Below are positions 1 through 7,296 of a DNA stretch of 29,289 nt, one piece after another. The notes under the pieces are model-generated. The model did not search any database and was not told the DNA's origin. It saw only the letters and a list, made by a program, of their open reading frames with translations. The position numbers and the translations under genes are program-made. The stretch comes from Baffinella frigidus (Eukaryota > Cryptophyceae > Cryptomonadales > Baffinellaceae): positions 87,069 to 116,357 of the forward strand of contig MU647439.1 in the NCBI GenBank assembly GCA_026770585.1, written 5' to 3'. The first letter of the stretch is position 1. Each line of letters opens with the position of its first letter.

Positions 1-46
<46 letters not shown>

Positions 47-47
47 G

Positions 48-88
<41 letters not shown>

Positions 89-128
89 TGTGTGTGTGAA
101 AGAGAGAGAGCGAGCGAGAGAGAGAGAG
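1..128. repeat. GA-dinucleotide microsatellite
   Basis: An almost pure (GA)n tract starts at the first base. It is interrupted by a short GAC/GGAC patch near 41-51 and a (TG)n patch near 87-97. The tract runs off the window edge, so its full length is unknown. Confidence 0.95.
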
Positions 129-617
129 GGACCTAGAGGGTGGGCGAGAATGTGCGCGCGGAGGCGTGCCCTGCCTCGCAGCACCCCCCCCCTCCCTGTT
201 CGGTGACTTGGGCCAAGGATGATGCGGTGCCGGTGCCACACCCCTGCGAGAGTCAACGTCACTGCCAGGGTCTCGGGTTCTGGTTTCTGGGTGTGACGGG
301 TAGGGTGTAGCAACGGTGCTGGAACCACTCGAGGCTAGAAATGTGACTATTTTAAAATAGTCATGCTTTTACAAGTGAAGGAGGAAAAAGAATTGTTGAG
401 TAATTTTCACACGAATACGGGCATTTGGACACGTATCTCAAGTTATAACTTGAGATACGTGACCAAGCATGCCCGCGACTGGTACTAAATTTAACAACCC
501 CCCATTTAAAATACTCCCTCTTCCAGCCTCGAGTGGAAACGCCGCTAGCAGCGTCGACTTTTTCGATTCTTGTCTCGTGGCCCACAGAAGGAAACACCGC
601 TCCACTCTGAGAGGGGG
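129..617. other. nongenic spacer with two perfect palindromes
   Basis: No convincing coding sequence is seen. Two perfect palindromes stand out: 344-363 (20 bp, centre TTTTAAAA) and 430-461 (32 bp, centre AGTTATAACT). The stretch around the second (GGGCATTT ... GTGACCAA) resembles, in reverse orientation, sequence at about 13940-14000 in ALB3 intron 9. It may therefore be part of a degraded foldback element. Short overlapping ORFs on both strands have no recognisable content. Confidence 0.6.
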
Positions 618-1440
618 GTACCGTGACTTCCAGTGGGGAGGCGGCGCGAGCCGCCGGTTCACAATCCGAGCCTAAACCGCAATCACAAGTCGAGCCTTAA
701 CCACAATTCGAGCCTAAACCGATTCACAATTCGAGCCTAAACCCGCGATTCACAATTCGAGCCTAAACCATAAATTATAAACCATAAACCCCTCCGGAAG
801 GATGCGGGGAGCGCGGGCGCGAGGGACGCGTGGTGCGTGCCATGCATGCCGCCATACATGTATGTGACATGCACTTTCGCACTGGACCCCCTGCTCTCAA
901 TGCATTTTACCGCTCTCAATTTATTGGATGGCTTGACTCAAGGCGGAGCTGAAGAGTACCGTGGCTCCCAGTGGGGCGGCGGCGCGAGCTCTGATGGGTG
1001 AGGGGAGCGCGGGTGCGAGGGGCGCGGGTGCGTGGGGCGCGTTGTGCGCGCGCGCCGTACATGCATTTCACTTGCATATTTGTGCTAGACTCCTTACTCT
1101 ACATGTATGTTATGGCTCTAAATGTATTGTATAGCTCTAAATATATTGTATGCCTTCACTCAAGACGGTGCGAAAAAGTACCGTGGTTCCCAGTGGGGCG
1201 GCGGCGCGAGCTCTGATGGGTGCGGGGAGCGGGGGCGCGAGGGACGCGTTGTGCGTGCGCGCCTGTCCGCGCCCGAGAGCCCCTCTGATGTATAGTGCGA
1301 TACCTGCATGAGGGGAAGCGACATCACGTTGAGGAGAAATCACGTTGCCAAGATAATGGCTCCACGGGGTTGAGGGATGATGGGGTGTGGGTAGCGGGGA
1401 CACGAGGGCCGGATGGTTCGCACGCGTCTGTCTGGGTCGG
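618..1440. repeat. tandem satellite of roughly 220-bp units
   Basis: The motif TACCGTGGCTCCCAGTGGGG followed by CGGCGGCGCGAGC recurs at about 620, 958 and 1178. After each copy comes GATGSGTG, GGGGAGCGSGGGYGCGAGGG, a GCGCG-rich patch, and an AT-richer half containing ACATGTATGT. Units are about 220-340 bp and diverged. A further degraded unit runs from about 1355 to 1440 (GGGGACACGAGGG). The GC-rich half and AT-rich half alternate sharply. The short ORFs in this block are composition artefacts. Confidence 0.8.
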
Positions 1441-2079
1441 AGATCCCTTCTGATGTGTAGTGCGAGACCTGCATGTATCGCAATCAGGGTTCAGGGTTTT
1501 GGTGTTAGGGTTTGGGGATTAAGGAACGGGGGTTAGGTTAGGGGTTGGGGGTTAGGGCTAAGAGTGGAGGGTTCGCGGAGAGGCGTTGTGCCGTGTAGTG
1601 CGATACATTTTGGAGGGTGTAGGGTTCACTAGCTCTGTTCCGATCGGGTTGACTAAATTCGATGACCAAATGTGGCAACTTTTGAGGGCTTGGACAATGG
1701 ATTCGTCTTACTTTTGGCGATTTGGGCTCGTCAAATCGACGAGCCCGATCCGTGTGAGACAGAACTAGGTCAAGGGGGTTTCAGATCGAGAGAGAGACAA
1801 TCTCCCGAGGAGTGAAAAGGGTCGTTCGCGGGTGGAGGTGTTGGACACCAACGTTTTTTGGGTTATTGATGGTGGAGGCGAAATGTATTGGAGTTGGGGT
1901 TGGCCGTCGTTCGTGGGTCGGGAGGGGCTCGCAACCTCTTCGGATATCCGAGCAGGAAGCCCCTAAAATCTAAACCCTAAACCCCAACACCAACACCCTC
2001 AACCCTCAACCCTCCAGCAAACCCCGTTCGCAGGTCCTAGCCTAACCCCTAGCCCCGAACCCCTTCTCCCGAAACCCTC
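1441..2079. other. nongenic spacer with degenerate telomere-like motifs
   Basis: Scattered GGGTTAGGG/GGTTTGGGG motifs occur at 1490-1560 and CCCTAAACCCC/CCCTCAACCC motifs at 1968-2060. The motifs face each other, so the block is loosely inverted-repetitive. No exon with plausible splice sites was recognised between them. Confidence 0.5.
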
Positions 2080-2372
2080 GCTCTGCCTCCGTTAATCTGG
2101 GCTCCTCATTAAATTATTTACATTTAGACGAGGACTCCGAACGCACGCTCTAGTACAAAGAGCATCTACATGCACTCCGAGCCACACGATTTCAGCTAAG
2201 TCAACCAGCCCACCTAAGTCAACTTTCCCCTGGTTTCGTTGAGATGGACCCTACCACCATGGCAGGCATTTGACTTAAGGCGCTGGCTTTCAGGGGGAGT
2301 TGACTTAGCTGAAATCTTGTGGCGCGGAGTGAAATGTATTTAGTGAGGAGCCCAGATTAACTGCGGCAGAGC
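2080..2372. mobile_element. 293-bp foldback (MITE-like) element
   Basis: The terminal inverted repeats are GCTCTGCC...GTTAATCTGGGCTCCTC at the left and its complement GAGGAGCCCAGATTAAC...GGCAGAGC at the right. An inner inverted pair has GATTTCAGCTAAGTCAAC at about 2190-2207 and GTTGACTTAGCTGAAATC at about 2299-2316. No transposase is encoded. A related fragment (ACTTGACTTAAG...CTGGCT...GTGAAATATTCTG) lies at about 28098-28165. This indicates a dispersed family rather than a single hairpin. Confidence 0.75.
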
Positions 2373-2518
2373 TAGGGGTCGGGAAGGAGAGTCTGGGATG
2401 AGTCAATGGGGGTACGGGGGGGGCGCAAGAGAGCTGATACGGGTTTGGGGATTAGGGTTCAGAGAAGGGCGCGCAACCTCTGAGGAAATCGGAGCAGGAG
2501 CGGGTTCTGAGGCCTGGA

Positions 2519-2600
2519 GGGTTTAGGGTTTAGGGTTTAGGGTTTAGGGTTTAGGGTTTAGGGTTTAGGGTTTAGGGTTTAGGGTTTAGGGTTTGGGGTT
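2519..2600 (+). repeat. TTTAGGG heptamer array
   Basis: About ten near-perfect tandem copies of GTTTAGG, in the G-rich orientation on the plus strand, decay into GGGGTTCAGGGG and TTATGG variants by 2625. It is an interstitial array identical to the Arabidopsis-type telomere unit. Sequence continues on both sides, so this is not a chromosome end. Confidence 0.95.
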
Positions 2601-2639
2601 CAGGGGTTTATGGTTTATGGTTGAGGGTTGAGGAGTTTG

Positions 2640-3540
2640 CCTGGAGGGGCGCTTGTTTCCACCACGGGAACGATGATGGCCTGCCCTTCTGCTGCAGGCA
2701 TTTCGCCTGCGCAGAGGGGTTCAGGTTAAGGGGTTAGGGTGTGGGGTTTAGGGTGGGGCGACACAGGTTGTGAGCCCATCTGCGAACGACTGGGCGAGAC
2801 CCCCCTGTGCTTCACAAAAAAGCTGAGTTTGGTATACAGTAACCCTCCGGTGTTTTCTTCACACCAACCCTCCGGTTTTTGCCGTGAGTAACCCTCTGTT
2901 TGCTTTGCAGTGAGGGGGGGCGCTTGTTTCCACCACGGGAACGATGATGGCCTGCCTTTCTGCTGCAGACATTTCGCCTCGGTTTGGGGTTTGGGGGTTG
3001 GGCTTTGGGGGTTGGGGTGCATGTTCAAGTATGACCAGCAGAAGGGAGTCCCCCGTAAGATGGTTGACTGACCACGCCAGGTCATAAGTTTCTTTTTCGC
3101 ACACACTCGTTCGCGCTAAAAGTATTTAGATGGCTTATCACGGTACAGAGTTTCAAAAATCCGGCGGCAAACAGCTCCAATTCCCAACATTTTTGGCGTG
3201 TTTCTCGGGTAGAATCACCTTCACTTCTAGATCGTGTAGTAAAATGAAAACCCCCAACAAATTTCGACTTCTGACCTGGCGTGGCCAGCCGGTGGTTGAC
3301 TGATTTGTCCCGGGACGGTAACTAACGAGTTCGACTGACCCCCAAAATGCCCCTTTTCGCAGCAGGAGCACCAAACACTGTTTGGTCAACCTTCGTTCGC
3401 GGATGGGGGGGTTGATGTAAAGCAAAAGAGAGGGTTCCTGTTAAGCAACCGGAGAGTTACTGTAAATCACACAGGAGGTTTCTTCCAAAAAACGTGAAGC
3501 TCGCAATCTGTGTCTTTCAACCCTCCCCCCTATCCCCTAA
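2640..3540. repeat. composite of direct and inverted repeats
   Basis: A ~55-65-bp segment (GGCGCTTGTTTCCACCACGG...CTGCTGCAGRCATTTCGCC) occurs at 2646-2711 and again at 2928-2980. Around it, 2759-2915 (GCGACACAGGTTGTGAGCC, GTAACCCTCCGG, TTTGCTTTGCAGTG) is loosely mirrored on the other strand at about 3410-3520 (GTAAAGCAAAAGAGAGGG, ACCGGAGAGTTAC, CGCAATCTGTGTC). A smaller inverted pair is TGACCACGCCAGGTCA (3070-3085) against TGACCTGGCGTGG (3273-3285). The latter motif recurs at 8289-8301 in ALB3 intron 1. No gene is recognised. Confidence 0.6.
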
Positions 3541-3580
3541 CCCAAAAAACCTAAGCGCTAGACCAGGCTAGACTCCACAC

Positions 3581-3634
3581 CTGTGCCTGGCGTCGAATCT
3601 CGGCCGTGAGGGTGTTGTGCATCAAACTTCGCAA
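3581..3634 (-). pseudogene. donor-side relic of the 3719-3796 exon
   Basis: On the minus strand this segment reads SLMHNTLTAEIRRQAQ directly before a GT donor (CACAG|GTGTGG). It matches the 3' part of the intact exon (SFMRNTLTAEIRRKTQ), while the 5' part is missing. It lies downstream of the intact exon in the direction of transcription. I read it as a partial tandem duplicate that kept only the donor end. It could also be an alternative exon, but no acceptor in the right frame is evident. Confidence 0.55.
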
Positions 3635-3718
3635 GATGGGGTGTTACTGTAAAGCAAACGGGGGCTCGTAACCTGTGCCTTTCGCTAAACCCTAAACAGT
3701 AAACAGTAAACCCGAAAC

Positions 3719-3796
3719 CTGCGTCTTGCGTCGGATCTCAGCGGTGAGGGTGTTGCGCATGAAACTCGGCGTCTGCACGTCCGGCTGCGATAGATC
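3719..3796 (-). CDS. intact 26-codon exon of an unidentified minus-strand gene
   Basis: The minus strand reads ...CAAAACAG, then a 78-nt open segment, then a donor GTTTCG. The segment begins DLSQPDVQTP and ends LTAEIRRKTQ; it is exactly 26 codons, phase 0 at both ends. Two diverged copies flank it (4018-4072 and 3581-3634). Where they overlap, many of the DNA differences leave the residues unchanged or conservatively replaced (QPDV and SFMRNTLT are kept), which argues that the sequence was protein-coding. The flanking arrays show TTAGGG on the plus strand, so they are C-rich in the sense strand, as in most ALB3 introns. I do not recognise the protein. The neighbouring exons of the same gene were not identified with confidence. 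Confidence 0.5.
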
Positions 3797-3834
3797 CTGT
3801 TTTGAGGATGAGGGGTTAGTTAGGAGTTACTTTG

Positions 3835-4017
3835 GGTTTAAATCAGGTTGGGGTTCAGATAGGGTTCGGCTAGGGTTCAGTTAGGGTGTCGTTAGGGTTC
3901 AGTTAGGGTGTCGTTAGGGTTCAGTTAGGGTGTCGTTAGGTTTCAGTTAGGGTGTCGTTAGGGTTCAGTTAGGGTGTCGTTAGGGTTCAGTTAGGGTGTC
4001 GTTAGAGTTGAGAGTGT
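3835..4017. repeat. ~21-22-bp minisatellite built on TTAGGG
   Basis: About seven copies of GTTAGGGTTCAGTTAGGGTG + TC run from about 3860 to 4010. Each unit contains two TTAGGG-like cores. It is a higher-order derivative of the telomere-like heptamer. It lies between the intact minus-strand exon (3719-3796) and its acceptor-side relic (4018-4072). Confidence 0.9.
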
Positions 4018-4072
4018 CGTGAGGGTGTTTCGCATGAAACTGGGCGTCCGTACATCTGGCTGCGACAGATCA
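4018..4072 (-). pseudogene. acceptor-side relic of the 3719-3796 exon
   Basis: The minus strand reads DLSQPDVRTPSFMRNTLT and then loses similarity. It matches the 5' two thirds of the intact exon. The acceptor position reads CAT instead of CAG (AAAACAT|GATC versus AAAACAG|GATC), so the site is probably dead. It lies upstream of the intact exon in the sense direction and keeps only the acceptor-proximal part. Confidence 0.6.
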
Positions 4073-4322
4073 TGTTTTGTGGGTAACGTGTTTGGTTAGG
4101 AGTTGGTCAGGGTTTCACGTTTGAGGGCTGCCTCTGTACCGAGGCGGGTTCGTCTTTTAAGGCTCAGAGTTTTAAGAGTTTTGGGTCACTTATCTCCAGG
4201 CTTGAGAGCAATTAAGAAGACGAGGAAAAAGAAGAAGAAGAAGAAGAAAAGAAAAAAGAAGAGGACGAAGAAGAAGAAGAAGAAGAAGAAGAGGAAGAAA
4301 AAGGTGTCAGGGTTTAGTTAGG
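4073..4322. other. nongenic stretch with a purine microsatellite
   Basis: It contains unremarkable sequence to about 4215, then a (GAA/GAAAAA)n purine-rich microsatellite to about 4303, then GTTTAGTTAGGG. The lysine-rich 72-codon ORF across it is simply the translation of the GAA repeat. Confidence 0.8.
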
Positions 4323-4918
4323 GTGAAGGGAGCACCGTCTGCCACAGGGTCGTCTTCCGCTCCGCACTCTTCCCCCCATGACTCTGCACCCCTCCACCCC
4401 ACCCCCCTGATAAAAAAATCACCGTTTATGTACCTATGCGAAAGCACCGTGTATGCGTGTGTACAAAAGCGCCCTTTCTCCCGTTGCTCTGCGCCCCTCC
4501 ACCTCACCCACCTGTTTGGGGAAGCACGAATTATGGATGTGGTCCAACGCACCGTGTGTGGGTCCATACAAAAACGCGGTTTATTGCGCCCTTTCCCCCA
4601 TTACTCCGCGCCCCTCCGCCCCACCCGCCTGCTGAAAACAAAACCTGTTTACAAAACCCGTTTTGTTTCTTGCTAACAAAACCCGTGTTTGTTCTGCTGA
4701 AAACAAAACCCGCTTTTCAGTAAATCCCTATCCGCCCTTCCCACCTGCTGAATACAAACCCCTTTACGCATCTATGCGAAAGCACCGATTATGCAAGTGT
4801 ACAAAAGCGCCCTTTCCCCCGTTGACCCGCGCCCCTCCGCCCAACACACCTTCTGAAAACAAAACCAGTTTATGGTTATATGCAAATGCACCATTTAGGA
4901 GAAGCACTGTTTAAAAAC
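4323..4918. repeat. diverged tandem repeat, ~100-170-bp units
   Basis: The signature TATGCGAAAGCACCG...GTACAAAAGCGCCCTTTC...CCGCGCCCCTCC...CTGAAAACAAAACC recurs at about 4434, 4540 and 4772, with partial copies between (CTGCTGAAAACAAAACC at 4630 and 4698). The parallel overlapping ORFs in three plus-strand frames are products of the repeat. No gene is inferred. Confidence 0.75.
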
Positions 4919-5840
4919 ATCTTCTGACACCATGCGGGTTGCCATTGTGCTTCGGATTTCCGAAACTCGGTTTCCCAAACCCGAAGAGCGCCTGGCAGCA
5001 GCTCTCCCCGATCAGACTTCTTGTTCGAAAAAGGGTGCCAGAGGGCTCACGTTTGGTGGTTGGAGACACAGTGTCACAGTGCCACGGTGTTACAGTGTTT
5101 CGTGGTTCGTAATTCGTGTTTCGTGATTCGTGATTCGTGTTGAAGAGTAGGGAGGGCTCACAGCCTGTCCCCCCCCTGCACCCTCGCCCCCCTCTTCACT
5201 GGACATCACCAAGGAATACAACCAAGCTGCACTCCTAGCCCGACCCAGTCCACACACCCCAGCGCACAATCGAGTTGGAGTTGAGGGTCCACGCAAGGCC
5301 CTTCGACGGGGCCTTGCGTCCTGGTCCATTCTTGGAGCCGTTTTCCTCTCAAAAAGACTTTTGAATACCATTTTCCCTCTGAAAAATGACTTTTGAATAC
5401 CCCCCAAAGAGCCGTGCGTGGTTAGTAGGGAGGTCTCACCGGCAGTCCCCCTGCGCCCCTCCCCCCCAGGTGTCGATAGCAGGGTTAGGAGTGTAGGGTG
5501 TAGGGTCAAGGGCGTAGGCGCCCCTAAACGGAAGGGTGCCGCACCTGTCCCCCCCCTGCGCCCCTCCCCCCCGCGCCCCACCTCCTCATACGAATCGCTG
5601 CTTGAAACGCTCCCCGCGTCTGCAGTATCGAGCAGGGGGACCGAGCCTCCGTGCAGTGGCCTGAGGTTTAGGGTTTATGGTTAAGGGTTTATGGTCTGGG
5701 GTTGAGGGTTTAGGGTATGCAGGGGCCTGCGCGTGGGAGGCGCCTCCGTGCAGGGGCCTGATTTAGGGATTGGGGTTTCGGCGTCGCACGATCGCTACAC
5801 GCTTCAGGGCGGAAACCGAAGAGAGGAAACTGAAGAGAGG
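4919..5840. other. nongenic spacer with minisatellites
   Basis: Contents in order: a TTCGTGATTCGTG minisatellite (5098-5142), a ~32-bp duplication containing GACTTTTGAATACC (5341-5402), a duplicated CCCCCCTGCGCCCCTCCCCC tract (5444-5470 and 5549-5576), TTTAGGGTTTATGG-type motifs (5665-5715), and a repeated CCTCCGTGCAGGGGCCTGA (5646-5665 and 5744-5762). No exon with acceptable splice sites was recognised. The 163-codon minus ORF here is driven by the pyrimidine tracts. Confidence 0.6.
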
Positions 5841-6076
5841 TTTACAGAAACCTGAAATGAGGAAACTGAAGTAGGAAAGTGGAGGGAGAAAACTGAAGGA
5901 GTGCTAGCTTCCGAACGAGTTCACTTCTCCCATGAGGTGCAACAAAACAAATCCGAAAACCAAAATAGTCGAGAGCCGTGGGGCTCTCCAACCTAATCCT
6001 CCTTTTGACTCCAAAGTGGACGGATTTGTAGCACAGCCCCATCGGTGAGCCCAAAAAGACTGAGGAAGAGATAGGA
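5841..6076. other. nongenic purine-rich stretch
   Basis: GAGGAAACTGAAG-type short repeats fill about 5820-5900. After that, nothing with coding character is recognised apart from the open frame continuing from the exon relic at 6077-6138. Confidence 0.4.
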
Positions 6077-6138
6077 TAGTGTGCGTAGACAGAGATGCCG
6101 TACGTCTCATCCCCGATCAATCGCCCGGTGAGCCCTCA
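6077..6138 (-). pseudogene. relic of the last exon of the 6564-7106 gene
   Basis: The minus strand reads GLTGRLIGDETYGISVYAHYP. The terminal exon at 6564-6695 reads GLTGRFIGDEAYGISVDARYP. The DNA match covers about 60 bp (for example ATGCCGTAsGyCTCrTCCCC and CGCCCGGTGAGCCCT on the plus strand). Similarity stops abruptly on both sides, and downstream the frame runs into unrelated sequence. It lies about 430 bp downstream of the intact exon in the sense direction. Confidence 0.65.
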
Positions 6139-6563
6139 CCCCCCCCCAATCAGACTCCAGCAGGGTCTCCTGGATTCCGACCGGAATTTCGCGGAATCCA
6201 GGGCAATGGATAAGGTTTGGGTGCAAATCGTTTAGATGGACTGTATCCGTGAAGCCCTTGGAGGCTGCTAAATGGATGAGGGTGGGGCAGCAGACCAAAA
6301 GTTAGCGACAGCCCCTTTGAAAAGTTGGCACAGGCGGAGGAAAACTATGCTTTTCCCTCCGGATGTGCCCGCCTGGGCGACGTAAAACTCGCGGCGGGCC
6401 GTTTTTGGAGTTGTTCGGGGAACACGAAAATCTGAGACACCACATTTGTGAACCAACTTTCAATTCTGTTTCACAAAAGTGCCCTCAGATTTTTGTGCGG
6501 AGTGAGGAAACACCGTGTTACCGCACAAAGGCCTGCTACCCCACCCTCTTCTAAATCTATTTT
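6139..6563. other. unassigned stretch
   Basis: No repeat or gene is recognised with confidence. A short plus-strand open segment near 6313-6405 (contains PFEKLAQAEENYAFPS) has protein-like composition but no supporting splice context. It is recorded only as a possibility. Confidence 0.3.
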
Positions 6564-7106
6564 TCAGAGAGGGTACCGTGCGTCGACTGAAATGCCGTAG
6601 GCCTCGTCCCCGATGAACCGCCCGGTGAGCCCTACCGCGGGCGCCGGCCGCTCGGAGCGCGCTGCCGCGATGTGCGCCGACATGGTGTTGAGGTGCTGCA
6701 TGGGGCAGAGGGGTCAGAGGATGAGGGACATTGTTGTTGAGGTGCTGGTGGAGGGGAAAGGAGGAGGGAGTTCAGGAGTGGGGAGCGAGAGGTCCCCTTC
6801 ACTGCGCGGATGCGGGTGTGACTCGATGCTTGACTAGATCCTTGATTGGATCGGGGTTCGCCCAGCGCAGGGAGGAGAACAGGGTCTGTCCTGTGATCCA
6901 CCGGAACGAACTCCCGGCGGGCAGGGGCATCTCTCGAGAGAGCATCGAACCTGGAGCGAGTGCGTCTGTCCAATGAGGAACGAGCAATCGCCGCCCTCTG
7001 CAAGCATGGATTCCGAGACGCGCTTGCGCTCCGCGGCCTCCTCGAGCCGCCGCTGCAGCGACGCGGCGAGGTCCCCACGCAGCAGCATCGCGGTTCTCCG
7101 CTCCTT
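6564..7106 (-). CDS. unidentified gene, two spliced exons (C-terminal part)
   Basis: Two minus-strand exons join perfectly. Exon 7106-6951 (156 nt, 52 codons) lies between acceptor GATTTCAG and donor CTCCAG|GTTCGA. Exon 6695-6564 (132 nt) follows acceptor CCCATGCAG and ends in TGA. Both are phase 0. The product starts KERRTAMLLRGDLAASLQRR, continues with a strongly helical, probably coiled-coil Glu/Arg/Ala-rich stretch (LEEAAERKRVSESMLAE), and ends with GRFIGDEAYGISVDARYPL. I do not recognise the family. A stop lies just upstream of the first exon in its frame. Either translation begins at the Met within it (7088, giving an 89-residue protein) or earlier exons lie farther right, overlapping the ALB3 5' end. 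The gene is head-to-head with ALB3; only about 190 bp separate the first exon from the ALB3 ATG, which suggests a shared promoter region. Confidence 0.6.
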
Positions 7107-7296
7107 CTGAAATCCGCAACGGAATTATTTTCCTGAGGTGATGAGCCTGACGCAAAAATATCTAAAATAATTTCAAAGTTCATGTTGTGAAGCGCATCAG
7201 ATCGAGTCCGGAGTGTGCCCATTTCCCCTTGCCAGAGGGCCATTTAGGCACCCTGGGTCCGGCCACCCTTGACGCACCCAAAGACACCGAAGCGAG
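7107..7296. promoter_or_regulatory. short divergent intergenic region
   Basis: This 190-bp gap separates the minus-strand exon from the ALB3 start codon. It is AT-rich near 7140-7180 and GC-richer next to ALB3. It presumably holds the ALB3 5' UTR and core promoter, and perhaps that of the divergent gene. No specific promoter motif or spliced-leader acceptor is recognised; the assignment rests on position alone. Confidence 0.35.

Noticed and set aside
618-1440. CRISPR-like array
   Set aside because: Units are long, diverged and contiguous, without constant repeats and unique spacers, in a eukaryotic setting.
2519-2600. Chromosome-end telomere
   Set aside because: The array is short and is followed on both sides by unique and repeat sequence, so it is interstitial.
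4103-4321. Lysine-rich 72-codon ORF
   Set aside because: It is a translation of the GAA microsatellite.
6632-7243. 203-codon minus-strand ORF
   Set aside because: It is in a different frame from the two exons that join cleanly at 6564-7106, and is Ser/Arg/Pro-rich shadow sequence.
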